Counted from the stretch's first letter, positions 8,567-17,145 are shown. The stretch: 64,000 nt of DNA from Sagittula marina (GCF_014196795.1 NZ_JACIEJ010000002.1:434001-498000); one strand, 5' to 3'. Program-made: numbers and translations. Notes: a model not told the origin generated them from the sequence alone.

Positions 8567-9133
8567 ATGATCCTTGCCTTCGACACCTCCACCGCCCATG
8601 TCATCGCCGCCCTGCTGGACGGGGCCAGTTTGCGCGCCGTCAAGGCAGAGCCCATGGCGCGCGGTCAGGCGGAACGGCTGATGCCGCTGCTCGAAGAGGT
8701 GCTGACCGAAGGCGGTGCCACATGGCAGGACGTCACCCGCATCGGCGTCGGCATCGGGCCGGGCAACTTCACCGGCATCCGCATCGCCGTATCTGCCGCG
8801 CGCGGTCTGGCGCTGGGCCTTGGGGTGCCTGCCGTTGGGGTGTCCACCTTTGACGTGATCCGCTCTGCCGAGGCTGGCACCGCCCGATACGCAGCCATCC
8901 CCGCCCCGCGTGACATGGTCTATGTGCAGTCCCAGGACGGCGAAATCACGACCATGGCCGCTGCCGATCTGGAGGATCACGCGCTGCCGCCCGACCCTGC
9001 GCTTTGGGCGGAACACATCGCGCGCGTGGCGGCGACCAAGCCGACGGGCACGCGCCCTGCACCGCTGTATATCCGCCCGGCCGACGCCGCGCCGTCGAAA
9101 GAAGCCCCGCCGATCATTCTCGATGACGCCTGA
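8567..9133 (+). CDS. tsaB: tRNA threonylcarbamoyladenosine biosynthesis protein TsaB
   Basis: 188-residue ASKHA-fold protein, the scaffold partner of TsaD in making t6A at position 37 of ANN-decoding tRNAs. The N-terminus ILAFDTSTAHVIAALL and the motif GIGPGNFTGIRIAVSAARGLALG are diagnostic. The C-terminus is shorter than in enteric TsaB (about 230 residues), as is common in alphaproteobacteria. Its 3' end overlaps rimI by 11 bp, the usual tsaB-rimI coupling. Confidence 0.93.
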   Translation: MILAFDTSTAHVIAALLDGASLRAVKAEPMARGQAERLMPLLEEVLTEGGATWQDVTRIGVGIGPGNFTGIRIAVSAARGLALGLGVPAVGVSTFDVIRSAEAGTARYAAIPAPRDMVYVQSQDGEITTMAAADLEDHALPPDPALWAEHIARVAATKPTGTRPAPLYIRPADAAPSKEAPPIILDDA

Positions 9134-9536
9134 AACGCTCGCCGATATCAGTGCCCGCGCCTACCGCCACATGCGGCCATGGAGCGCTGAGAGCTTTGCG
9201 GACAGCCTCGCCAATCCCCACGCCCTGCTGAGCCACAGCGACCACGCCTTTGTCCTCGGACTGGTGATTGCCGGAGAGGCGGAGATTCTCGCGCTCGCCG
9301 CCGATCCCGACCACCAGCGCACAGGCCAGGCCAGCGTGGCGCTGGCCGCCTTTCACGCCGATGCCCAAAAAGCAGGCGCCGCTCAGGTTTTCCTGGAGGT
9401 CGCGCGGAGCAACGCCCCGGCCATCGCGTTCTATGAAGGTCACGGCTATGCGGTGGCCGGTCTGCGCAAGGGCTACTATCCTCAGCCCGACGGTCCGCCC
9501 GATGATGCACTGGTCATGTCCCGCACACTCGCCTGA
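9123..9536 (+). CDS. rimI: GNAT acetyltransferase, RimI-like
   Basis: 137 residues with the GNAT acetyl-CoA fold: strand ILALAADPDHQRTGQA (motif A; the usual Q/RxxGxG/A is present as QRTGQA) and motif B NAPAIAFYEGHGYAVAGLRKGYY. RimI acetylates the alpha-amino group of ribosomal protein S18. The ATG at 9123 sits inside tsaB, and the 11-bp overlap plus the tsaB partner is the main reason for choosing rimI over a generic GNAT. Confidence 0.85.
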   Translation: MTPETLADISARAYRHMRPWSAESFADSLANPHALLSHSDHAFVLGLVIAGEAEILALAADPDHQRTGQASVALAAFHADAQKAGAAQVFLEVARSNAPAIAFYEGHGYAVAGLRKGYYPQPDGPPDDALVMSRTLA

Positions 9537-9600
9537 CCCGCCGTGGCGTCAACGTTAACAGATGATGAAAACCGCCTTGACCCTCTCCCGGCGCTGCGTC

Positions 9601-9616
9601 TTGATGACACCATCAA
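9601..9616. repeat. Inverted repeat upstream of the BMP transporter operon
   Basis: TTGATG-ACAC-CATCAA, a perfect 6-bp inverted repeat 43 bp before the binding-protein ATG. Its size and place fit an operator, or a small leader hairpin followed by A residues. No regulator can be assigned. Confidence 0.4.
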
Positions 9617-9658
9617 AAAACCAGGGGGCGAAACGCCCCACCACTTGGGAGTTGAACC

Positions 9659-10663
9659 ATGACCTTCATGCAGAAAACGCTCGGCACTGCTGCCGCGCTG
9701 GCGCTGACCGCCGGTGCCGCGCTGGCCGATCCGGCGCTGATCTACGATCTCGGCGGCAAGTTCGACAAATCCTTCAACGAGGCGGCCTTCAACGGTGCAG
9801 AGCGCTGGGTGAAAGAGACCGGCGGCAGCTATCGCGACATCGAGATGCAGTCCGAGGCGCAGCGTGAGCAGGCTCTGCGTCGCTTTGCGGAAGCGGGTTT
9901 CAACCCGGTCATCACGACCGGCTTCTCCTTTGCCGAACCGATCAAGAACGTGGCATCGGATTACCCCGACACCAAATTCGTGAACGTCGATGGTTTCCTG
10001 CCGGAGATCCCAGAGAACGTCTCGCTGATTTCCTTCCAGGAACACCAGGGATCTTACCTTGTTGGCGTGCTGGCGGCGATGGCGTCCGAAACCGGCACGG
10101 TCGGCTTTGTCGGCGGCATGGACATTCCCCTGATCCGTCACTTTGCCTGCGGCTACGCACAGGGCGCCAAGGCAACCAACCCCGACATCAATGTCATCGC
10201 CAACATGACCGGCACGACGCCTGCCGCGTGGAATGACCCGGTGAAGGGCTCGGAGCTGGCCAAGGCACAGATCGGCCAAGGCGCTGACGTGATCTATGCT
10301 GCCGCCGGCGGCACCGGTCTGGGCGTTCTGCAAACTGCGGCGGATGAGGGCATCTACTCCATCGGCGTCGACAGCAACCAGAACTACCTGCACCCGGGCT
10401 CGGTTCTGACCTCCATGCTCAAGCGCGTCGACAATGCTGTCTTCGAAGCCATGTCTGATGGCGAAAACCTGGAAACCGGCAAGATGACGACCCTCGGCCT
10501 GGCCGAAGACGGTGTCGGCTATGCCGTGGACGACAACAACGCCGATCTGATTTCCGACGAGATGACCGCTGCCGCCGAAGAGGCCAAGCAAAAGATCATC
10601 GACGGGGAGATCGAGGTGGTCTCCTACTACGAAAACGACAGCTGCCCGGCACTGGATTTCTGA
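9659..10663 (+). CDS. BMP family ABC transporter substrate-binding protein
   Basis: 334-residue periplasmic protein with a signal peptide cleaved after about residue 23 (ALTAGAALA). The mature start DPALIYDLGGKFDKSFNEAAFNGAE is the basic-membrane-protein/PnrA signature, a family that binds purine nucleosides. The GADVIYAAAGGTGLGVLQ and GVDSNQNYLHPGSVLTSM segments line the ligand cleft. It has a GGGAG ribosome site. It is first in an operon with a double ATPase and two permeases. The ligand is most probably a nucleoside, by family. Confidence 0.9.
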   Translation: MTFMQKTLGTAAALALTAGAALADPALIYDLGGKFDKSFNEAAFNGAERWVKETGGSYRDIEMQSEAQREQALRRFAEAGFNPVITTGFSFAEPIKNVASDYPDTKFVNVDGFLPEIPENVSLISFQEHQGSYLVGVLAAMASETGTVGFVGGMDIPLIRHFACGYAQGAKATNPDINVIANMTGTTPAAWNDPVKGSELAKAQIGQGADVIYAAAGGTGLGVLQTAADEGIYSIGVDSNQNYLHPGSVLTSMLKRVDNAVFEAMSDGENLETGKMTTLGLAEDGVGYAVDDNNADLISDEMTAAAEEAKQKIIDGEIEVVSYYENDSCPALDF

Positions 10664-10689
10664 TCCGGCGCACTGCCAGCAGACAAAAC

Positions 10690-10718
10690 GATGCGCCTGC
10701 CCAAGTGGCGGGCGCATC
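10690..10718 (+). promoter_or_regulatory. Intercistronic hairpin after the binding-protein gene
   Basis: GATGCGCCTGCC, loop CAAGT, then GGCGGGCGCATC: a 12-bp stem with one mismatched or wobble position, and no real T tract. Such structures after binding-protein genes often stabilise the upstream message or partly stop transcription, keeping the binding protein in excess over the membrane subunits. Confidence 0.6.
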
Positions 10719-10746
10719 CCTTTGATTGAACCGGGAACGCCGCCTC

Positions 10747-12360
10747 ATGTCAGACCCCAGCGCTATTGACCCTGCCATCGAACTCAAAGGCATCTCCAAA
10801 GCCTTTGGCCCGGTTCAGGCAAACAAGGACATCTCCATCCGGGTGATGCCCGGCACGATCCACGGCATCATCGGGGAGAACGGGGCAGGCAAATCGACGC
10901 TCATGTCGATCCTCTACGGCTTTTACAAGGCCGACAGCGGCGAGGTCTGGGTGAACGGCCAGAAAAAGGACATCACCGACAGCCAGGCGGCCATCTCCGC
11001 AGGCATCGGCATGGTCTTCCAGCACTTCAAGCTGGTGCAGAACTTCTCCGTTCTGGAAAACGTCATCCTCGGGGCTGAAGACGGTGCCATGCTGAAGCCC
11101 AGCCTGAACAAGGCGCGCGGCTCGCTGAAGCATCTGGCCGAGGAATATGAACTGCAAGTCGACCCTGACGCGCTGATTGAAAACCTCTCCGTCGGCCACC
11201 AGCAGCGTGTCGAGATCCTCAAGGCGCTTTATCGCGAGGCCGACATTCTGATCCTCGACGAGCCCACCGGCGTGCTGACCCCCGCCGAGGCCGATCACCT
11301 GTTCCGCATCCTCGAAGGGCTGAAACGCGAGGGCAAGACGATCATCCTGATCACGCATAAACTGCGCGAAATCATGGAAATCACCGACACCGTTTCCGTC
11401 ATGAGGCGCGGCGAGATGACAGCCACCGTCAAGACCGCCGAGACCTCGCCAGAGGAATTGGCCGAGCTGATGGTGGGGCGCAAAGTGTTGCTCCGCGTGG
11501 ACAAGAAACCCGCACAGCCCAAAGCGCCCATCCTCGAAATCGAGAACCTGCGCCACACCGACAGCCACGGCGTCGAACGTCTGAAGGGTATCTCGTTGCA
11601 GGTGCGCGCAGGCGAGGTTCTGGGCATCGCGGGCGTCTCTGGCAATGGCCAGTCCGAACTGCTGCACGTGCTCGGCGGCATGACCACCGCCACAGGCACC
11701 GTGCGCGTGAACGGCCAGGAGATCGACCTGACCGGCAAACACTCCGACGGGCAAAGCCGCCGCGCCCGTGGCATCGCGCATGTCCCCGAGGATCGCCACC
11801 ACGAAGGGCTGATCCTCGACTACACGGCTTGGGAAAACACCGTCTTCGGCTACCATCAGGCCCCGGAGATCCAGTCGGGCTTGTTCATGGACAACGCCGC
11901 GATCAAGACCGAGGCGCAGGCCAAGATGGACCGCTACGACGTGCGCCCCCCGGACCCGAACCTTGCCGCCAAGAATTTCTCCGGCGGCAACCAGCAAAAG
12001 ATCGTACTGGCCCGTGAAATCGAGCGTGATCCCGACATTCTTTTGATCGGTCAGCCCACCCGAGGCGTGGATATTGGCGCGATCGAATTCATCCACAAGG
12101 AAATCATCCGCCTGCGGGACGCGGGTAAGGCGATCCTGCTGGTGTCTGTGGAGCTCGACGAAATCCTCAGCCTCTCGGACCGCATTGCGGTGATGTTCGA
12201 CGGCCAGATCATGGGCGAGCGTCTGCCGGACGAGACCAACCAGACGGAACTGGGCCTGCTGATGGCAGGTGTCACCGATACCGGTGGCAAATCCGCCATC
12301 GCCGCTGTGGACGCGCAACTGCACGCCAAAGAAGCCCGCGAGGCTGCGCAACATGACTGA
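10747..12360 (+). CDS. ABC transporter ATP-binding protein, two nucleotide-binding domains (BMP/nucleoside type)
   Basis: 537 residues holding two fused ABC domains, as in NupA/YufO-type nucleoside and sugar importers. Domain 1 has GENGAGKST and LSVGHQQRVEILKAL with LILDEPTGVLTP. Domain 2 has the degenerate Walker A GVSGNGQSE, signature FSGGNQQK and LIGQPTRGVD, all typical of this class. The ATG at 10747 is preferred because the conserved fold starts here; an upstream TTG at 10726 would add seven residues. It energises the two permeases that follow. Confidence 0.92.
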   Translation: MSDPSAIDPAIELKGISKAFGPVQANKDISIRVMPGTIHGIIGENGAGKSTLMSILYGFYKADSGEVWVNGQKKDITDSQAAISAGIGMVFQHFKLVQNFSVLENVILGAEDGAMLKPSLNKARGSLKHLAEEYELQVDPDALIENLSVGHQQRVEILKALYREADILILDEPTGVLTPAEADHLFRILEGLKREGKTIILITHKLREIMEITDTVSVMRRGEMTATVKTAETSPEELAELMVGRKVLLRVDKKPAQPKAPILEIENLRHTDSHGVERLKGISLQVRAGEVLGIAGVSGNGQSELLHVLGGMTTATGTVRVNGQEIDLTGKHSDGQSRRARGIAHVPEDRHHEGLILDYTAWENTVFGYHQAPEIQSGLFMDNAAIKTEAQAKMDRYDVRPPDPNLAAKNFSGGNQQKIVLAREIERDPDILLIGQPTRGVDIGAIEFIHKEIIRLRDAGKAILLVSVELDEILSLSDRIAVMFDGQIMGERLPDETNQTELGLLMAGVTDTGGKSAIAAVDAQLHAKEAREAAQHD

Positions 12361-12472
12361 CAATCCGAACAACGCGCCCCGCCCGCGTTTTCCTGCTGCA
12401 AAAACACCTGCGCCGGAGGCTTTCGTCCTCTTCACCCCCACCACGCTTCAAAGGAATGCGCCGCATGGATAA
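12353..12472 (+). CDS. Possible 39-residue coupling ORF between ATPase and permease
   Basis: A short proline-rich reading frame starts inside the ATPase stop region (ATGACTGA arrangement) and ends eight bases inside the following permease gene. That layout would let ribosomes pass from the ATPase gene to the permease gene. There is no recognisable motif and no separate ribosome site, so it may simply be chance in a 104-bp spacer. Confidence 0.25.
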   Translation: MTDNPNNAPRPRFPAAKTPAPEAFVLFTPTTLQRNAPHG

Positions 12473-13562
12473 GATGCCTGCCTGGGCGGACGCCGTACTC
12501 GTCCCCCTGATCTCCATCCTCATCGCCGCCGTGCTTTCGGCCCTGGTGATCGCCGCGCTTGGGATGAACCCGTTCGAGGCGTTCCGGTTGATGGTCGAGG
12601 GTGCGCTGATGAAGTCTTCCGGCTGGGGGTACACGCTTTATTACGCCACCAACTTCATCTTCACCGGCCTCGCGGTCTCTGTTGCGTTTCATGCCAAGAT
12701 GTTCAACATCGGCGGCGAAGGTCAGGCGCAGATCGGGGGTCTTGGTGTGGCGCTGTGTTGCCTGTTCATCCCGTGGCCGCATTGGTCGCTGGCGCTGATC
12801 GGGGCGACGATTTCGGCCGCCGCCTTCGGGGCGCTCTGGGCCTATGTCCCGGCGATCCTGCAGGCCAAACGCGGCTCGCACATCGTCATCACCACCATCA
12901 TGTTCAACTTCATTGCCGCCGCGCTGATCAACTACATTCTGGTCAACATCCTGCGTCCCTCCGGTGGCATGGAACCGGCCACGGCCACCTTCCCGGAAGC
13001 GGTGCATCTGCCGACCTTTCAGGACATGTTCTCCACGGCGGACAACGTGCTTTTCCGTGGCTCGCCCGCCAATATCACGTTCTTCATCGCCATTCTCGCC
13101 TGCATCGCTGTCTGGCTGCTGATCTGGCGGACGCGGCTCGGCTACGAGATCCGCGCCTTTGGCCATTCCGAGACGGGCGCGAAATACGCGGGCATCTCCC
13201 CGGTCAGGATCACCGTGATCTCGATGCTGATTTCCGGTGCATTGGCGGGGCTGATGGCCATCAACGCCACCATGGGCGAGGCCGAGCGCCTGGTGCTGAA
13301 CGCCTCCGAGGGGGCCGGTTTCATCGGGATTGCCGTGGCGCTGATGGGCCGGTCTCATCCGCTGGGGGTGTTCCTTGCGGCGCTGCTGTTTGGCTTCTTG
13401 TATCAGGGCGGGGCAGAATTGGCCTTTTGGGCGAATATCCCGCGCGAGTTGATCACGGTCATTCAGGCGCTGGTCATCTTGTTCACCGGTGCGCTCGACA
13501 ACTTCGTGCGCTGGCCGTTGGAACGGCTCTTTCTCGCGACGCGCAAGAAGGGGACAGCATGA
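12465..13562 (+). CDS. BMP-type ABC transporter permease 1
   Basis: 365-residue inner-membrane protein with about nine hydrophobic helices, of the branched-chain/nucleoside permease superfamily. The conserved AFHAKMFNIGGEGQAQIGGL segment and the coupling loop RAFGHSETGAKYAGI (about residues 225-240) are diagnostic. The ATG at 12465 lies ten bases after an AAAGGA site and is preferred to the ATG at 12456, which abuts that site. The stop overlaps the start of the next small ORF (ATGA). Confidence 0.9.
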   Translation: MDKMPAWADAVLVPLISILIAAVLSALVIAALGMNPFEAFRLMVEGALMKSSGWGYTLYYATNFIFTGLAVSVAFHAKMFNIGGEGQAQIGGLGVALCCLFIPWPHWSLALIGATISAAAFGALWAYVPAILQAKRGSHIVITTIMFNFIAAALINYILVNILRPSGGMEPATATFPEAVHLPTFQDMFSTADNVLFRGSPANITFFIAILACIAVWLLIWRTRLGYEIRAFGHSETGAKYAGISPVRITVISMLISGALAGLMAINATMGEAERLVLNASEGAGFIGIAVALMGRSHPLGVFLAALLFGFLYQGGAELAFWANIPRELITVIQALVILFTGALDNFVRWPLERLFLATRKKGTA

Positions 13563-13891
13563 ACAGCCGGGCCGAAACGCTGATCCTCAACATCAACCAC
13601 TGCGACGTCTTTGGCTGGTTTCCGGCCCGGGATACAGACGTGCATCTCATGGACACGAACGGTGCCTTGCCCTTCGCCCATGGCGATACGTCTGACCGCA
13701 ACGACAAGCTCGCCACCGTGGAAGGCATCGTTTGGTTGCGCGGCCCTGCACAGAGGGCTGTCACGCTCGGAGACTGCACCCCGAGGGACACTGCGCAGGA
13801 GGCGCCTTCGCGGCACGTGGCCCTGACTGACCGGCTGGCGCGGACGATCCCGCAGGCCCGCCTGTCCAAATTTAACGACGCAAGAGGCTGA
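13559..13891 (+). CDS. Hypothetical protein between the two permease genes
   Basis: 110 residues. The start overlaps the permease 1 stop (ATGA) and the stop lies three bases before permease 2, so it is placed exactly like a translationally coupled operon gene. The product is soluble, without a signal or membrane helix, and I recognise no domain; the first half (NINHCDVFGWFPARDTDVHL) looks better ordered than the arginine-rich tail. Codon use in the first 60 codons matches the neighbours, while the tail contains AGG codons rare in this region. It could be a real accessory protein or an eroded gene. Confidence 0.55.
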   Translation: MNSRAETLILNINHCDVFGWFPARDTDVHLMDTNGALPFAHGDTSDRNDKLATVEGIVWLRGPAQRAVTLGDCTPRDTAQEAPSRHVALTDRLARTIPQARLSKFNDARG

Positions 13892-13894
13892 CTT

Positions 13895-14860
13895 ATGGAT
13901 TTTGGCACTCTCATTCAGCTTCTGGAATCCACCATTCGCATGTCCACGCCGCTGCTGCTGGCCTGTCTTGCGGGTCTGTTCTCTGAACGTGCGGGCATTT
14001 TCGACATCGGCCTGGAGGGTAAAATGCTTATCGCCGCATTTTTCTCTGCGGCGGTTGCCTTTAGCACCGGGAACGTCTGGCTCGGACTTTTGGCGGGCAT
14101 CGCGGCCTCTGTCGTGCTGTCTGCGATTCACGGGCTGGCCTCCATCACCTTTCGGGGCAACCAGCTGATCTCTGGCGTGGCGCTCAACTTTCTGGCCTCT
14201 GGCTTGACTGTGCTGATCGCACAAAGCTGGTATAGCCAGGGCGGCAAAACCCCGACCCTGACCGGCGACGCGAGATTGGGCGAGGTCACATTGCCCTTTG
14301 CCGACGCCTTGCGGGACGTGCCTTTCATCGGTCCGATCTATGCCGACGTGATCTCCGGCCATGCCTCGCTGGTCTATGTGGCCTTTCTGGCGGTGCCGCT
14401 GACGTGGTGGGTGCTGTTTCGGACCCGCTTTGGCCTGCGCCTGCGCGCCGTCGGCGAATCGCCAGAGGCCGTGGACACCGCCGGGATTTCCGTGGTGCGG
14501 CTGCGGTTTACCGCCGTGATTATCTGCGGCGTTCTGTGTGGCATCGCCGGCGCCTACATGGCGACCGGACTGCAGCCATTCTTTGGCAAGGAAATGACTG
14601 CGGGACGGGGCTATATCGCGCTCGCCGCGTTGATCTTTGCCAAGTGGCGTCCGTGGTACGCGCTGATGGCCTGCCTGCTGTTCGGCTTCCTTCAGGCCCT
14701 GGCGATCCGGTTCCAGAACTTCGACATCGGGCCGTTTACGGTGCCTGTGCAGGTGATGGACGCGCTGCCGTATATCCTGACGGTCATCATCCTTGCGGGC
14801 TTTATCGGGAAGGCCATCCCGCCGCGCGCCGGTGGCGAGCCTTACGTCAAGGAGCGCTGA
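13895..14860 (+). CDS. BMP-type ABC transporter permease 2
   Basis: 321-residue integral membrane protein, partner of permease 1. It has the N-terminal LLACLAGLFSERAGIFDIGLEGKML segment characteristic of this permease type and the coupling loop RAVGESPEAVDTAGI. About eight to nine hydrophobic helices are visible. It starts three bases after the small ORF and ends the operon, with a GC-rich terminator 30 bp downstream. Confidence 0.9.
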   Translation: MDFGTLIQLLESTIRMSTPLLLACLAGLFSERAGIFDIGLEGKMLIAAFFSAAVAFSTGNVWLGLLAGIAASVVLSAIHGLASITFRGNQLISGVALNFLASGLTVLIAQSWYSQGGKTPTLTGDARLGEVTLPFADALRDVPFIGPIYADVISGHASLVYVAFLAVPLTWWVLFRTRFGLRLRAVGESPEAVDTAGISVVRLRFTAVIICGVLCGIAGAYMATGLQPFFGKEMTAGRGYIALAALIFAKWRPWYALMACLLFGFLQALAIRFQNFDIGPFTVPVQVMDALPYILTVIILAGFIGKAIPPRAGGEPYVKER

Positions 14861-14889
14861 CCGCGCGTATCATTCGAGAATATCACAGA

Positions 14890-14914
14890 GGGGGGAGCTT
14901 TGGTTCCCCCCTTC
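14890..14914 (+). terminator. Terminator of the BMP transporter operon
   Basis: GGGGGGA paired with TCCCCCC across an eight-base loop, followed by TTCTT. It lies 30 bp after the last permease stop. Confidence 0.7.
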
Positions 14915-14975
14915 TTCATGCCGGTCACTCGCCACGTTGACCCGGCGGCCAATAAGTTTCTTTGCAAGACACCTT

Positions 14976-15004
14976 TTGACCGTTTGCTGCGCTTGCAAAT
15001 ACAG
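14976..15004 (+). promoter_or_regulatory. Candidate promoter for the TauE operon
   Basis: TTGACC (14976-14981) and ATACAG (14999-15004) with a 17-bp spacer, 18 bp before the ATG. Consensus match only. Confidence 0.4.
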
Positions 15005-15021
15005 CCAAGCTGCGGCTAACA

Positions 15022-15942
15022 ATGACCATGCAGGTGTACCTCCCCATTTCCGAAGTTGCCGTGAACGCCTTTGTCCTTTTGGGGCTGGGCGGGCTGGTCG
15101 GTGTGCTGTCGGGCATGTTCGGCGTCGGTGGCGGATTTCTTTTGACGCCGTTGCTGTTCTTTATCGGCATTCCTCCGGCCGTGGCCGTGGCCACAGGCGC
15201 GAACCAGATCGTGGCGGCGTCGTTCTCCGGCTTGCTGGCACATCTCAGGCGTAAGACAGTCGATCTGCGGATGGGCACGGTGCTGCTGATCGGTGGCCTT
15301 GTGGGGGCGGCCATTGGCGTTTTCATCTTCAACTACCTGAAAACGCTTGGCCAAGTCGATCTGTTGGTGCGCCTGTGCTATGTGGTCTTCCTCGGGATCA
15401 TCGGTGGCCTGATGTTCATCGAAAGCCTAAATGCCCTGCGCAATGCGCGCCGCGGTGCGCCGCCCAAGCGCAAGAAGCATACCTGGATTCATGCCCTGCC
15501 ATTCAAGATGCGGTTTCGCACGTCGGGTCTGTATATCTCCGTCATTCCGCCGCTTCTTGTGGGCCTGTCTGTCGGCGTTCTGGCGGCGATCATGGGGGTC
15601 GGCGGCGGCTTTATCATGGTGCCGGCCATGATCTACCTGCTGGGGATGCCGACCAAGGTGGTCGTGGGCACCTCGCTGTTTCAGATCATATTTGTCGCCG
15701 GTTTCACCACCATCTTGCACGCCACCACCAACTACACTGTCGATGTGGTGCTGGCGGTCTTGCTGATCCTTGGCGGCGTGGTTGGTGCGCAGTTCGGCAC
15801 GATCATCGGCACCCGACTGAAGGCGGAGCAACTGCGCATCCTGCTGGCGGCCATGGTGCTGCTTGTCTGCGGCAAGATCGCGCTGGAGCTGCTGATCGAA
15901 CCTTCCGAGCTGTACACTCTGGCCAAGCCGGGGGGCGTGTGA
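15022..15942 (+). CDS. TauE/SafE family sulfite or sulfonate exporter
   Basis: 306-residue membrane protein with two homologous halves, each starting with a glycine-rich motif (GMFGVGGGFLLTPLL near residue 31 and AIMGVGGGFIMVPAM near residue 191), the hallmark of TauE/SafE. Around eight hydrophobic helices are split by a basic cytoplasmic loop (PPKRKKH, about residues 147-153). Family members export sulfite, sulfoacetate or other small organosulfur anions. Its stop overlaps the next start (TGATG), and the next gene belongs to a family repeatedly found next to TauE. Confidence 0.9.
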   Translation: MTMQVYLPISEVAVNAFVLLGLGGLVGVLSGMFGVGGGFLLTPLLFFIGIPPAVAVATGANQIVAASFSGLLAHLRRKTVDLRMGTVLLIGGLVGAAIGVFIFNYLKTLGQVDLLVRLCYVVFLGIIGGLMFIESLNALRNARRGAPPKRKKHTWIHALPFKMRFRTSGLYISVIPPLLVGLSVGVLAAIMGVGGGFIMVPAMIYLLGMPTKVVVGTSLFQIIFVAGFTTILHATTNYTVDVVLAVLLILGGVVGAQFGTIIGTRLKAEQLRILLAAMVLLVCGKIALELLIEPSELYTLAKPGGV

Positions 15943-16706
15943 TGCTGCGCTTCCTCGTTTTGCTGCTTGCGATGGCCAGCCCGGCGGCCGCGCAACCCGC
16001 CGAGGAAGTTGTGCTTGGCCTGTCCCAAGACACGGTCAAAATCTCCACCAACTTCGACGGATCGGAAATCCTGATCTTCGGGGCCATCAAACGCGAAACC
16101 GCACTAGAGCGTGATCCGTTGCAAGTGATCGTCACCGTGGCGGGGCCGCTCCGCCCTGTGGTGGTGCGCCGCAAGGAACGTGTGGCAGGCATCTGGGTGA
16201 ACACAGCTTCGGTGGAGGTTGATTCCGCCCCGACATTCTACGCCGTAGCCACCTCTGCTCCCTGGTCCGAGGTGATCAGCCACACAGAAGACCTGCGCCA
16301 CTCTGTCTCCATCCCTCGGGCGATCCGATCCGTGGGCGCCCCGATGGATGTGCTGGACAGCCAGGCCTTCAAGGACGCGCTGATCCGCATTCGCGGCGGC
16401 CGAAGCAGCTATCAGCTGCTCGAAGGGGCGGTGACACTGCGCCAGCAGACGCTGTTCGACACACGTATCGCCATGCCTGCCAATCTTACCGAAGGCATCT
16501 ATCCCACGCGGATCCTGCTCACACGGAACGGACGTGTGGTGTCGCGGTTCGAAACAGAGATCAACGTAACCAAGGTCGGCCTGGAACGGTGGCTGTACAT
16601 GTTGGCCCAGCAAGAACCGTTGCTCTACGGGCTGATGTCCATCGCCATTGCCATCGCCGCAGGATGGGGCGCCTCTGCCGCCTTCCGTTTGGTGCGCTCC
16701 TCGTGA
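15942..16706 (+). CDS. TIGR02186 family membrane-anchored periplasmic protein
   Basis: 254 residues with a signal peptide (LVLLLAMASPAAA), a periplasmic body beginning EEVVLGLSQDTVKISTNFDGSE, and one C-terminal membrane helix (about residues 229-248, GLMSIAIAIAAGWGASAAF). This architecture matches the alphaproteobacterial TIGR02186 family of unknown function. It is coupled to TauE upstream (TGATG) and to the thioesterase downstream (GTGA), which suggests it assists the exporter at the membrane. No catalytic residues are recognisable. Confidence 0.85.
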   Translation: MLRFLVLLLAMASPAAAQPAEEVVLGLSQDTVKISTNFDGSEILIFGAIKRETALERDPLQVIVTVAGPLRPVVVRRKERVAGIWVNTASVEVDSAPTFYAVATSAPWSEVISHTEDLRHSVSIPRAIRSVGAPMDVLDSQAFKDALIRIRGGRSSYQLLEGAVTLRQQTLFDTRIAMPANLTEGIYPTRILLTRNGRVVSRFETEINVTKVGLERWLYMLAQQEPLLYGLMSIAIAIAAGWGASAAFRLVRSS

Positions 16707-17134
16707 GCCGCGCGGCCCCCGGCAGGCGGGCGGAGTATCGCGCCTTTCGCGCCCTGCCCACCCGGTGGAAGGACAACGACGCCTACGGCCATATGAACAA
16801 TGCCGAATACCTGTCGATCTTTGACACGGCCTTGTCGCTCTGGCAGCTCGACAATGGCATTGCCTTGCTTGGCCCGCAGGCGCTGCGTTTTTTGGTGGTT
16901 GAATCCGGGGTACGCTACCATTCGGAAGCAGGCTTTCCGGACGTGATGCACTGCGGCTTACGCCTGCCGCATATGGGCCGGTCCAGCCTGCGGATCGAAC
17001 TGGGGCTGTTTCGCAACGACCTCGACACGGCCTGCGCCGAGGCGTTCTTTGTTCAGGTCCTTACCGATGAGCACAGCCAGCCGATCCCCCTGCCCGACCC
17101 TTTACGCACTATCTTCGCAGAGATTTCTACCTGA
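16703..17134 (+). CDS. Acyl-CoA thioesterase, hot-dog fold (4HBT/YbgC-like)
   Basis: 143 residues beginning with GTG inside the previous stop codon (GTGA). The motif RWKDNDAYGHMNNAEYLSIFD, residues 21-41, is the 4-hydroxybenzoyl-CoA thioesterase signature with its acidic catalytic residue in DND. The rest of the chain gives one hot-dog domain that would work as a tetramer on short acyl-CoA thioesters in the cytoplasm. The physiological substrate is unknown; its coupling to TauE/TIGR02186 is not explained by known chemistry. Confidence 0.85.
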   Translation: MSRAAPGRRAEYRAFRALPTRWKDNDAYGHMNNAEYLSIFDTALSLWQLDNGIALLGPQALRFLVVESGVRYHSEAGFPDVMHCGLRLPHMGRSSLRIELGLFRNDLDTACAEAFFVQVLTDEHSQPIPLPDPLRTIFAEIST

Positions 17135-17145
17135 AGTAGAAACTG

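Noticed and set aside
10726-10746. Upstream TTG start for the double ATPase
   Set aside because: It adds seven residues not typical of the family; the ATG at 10747 begins the conserved fold.
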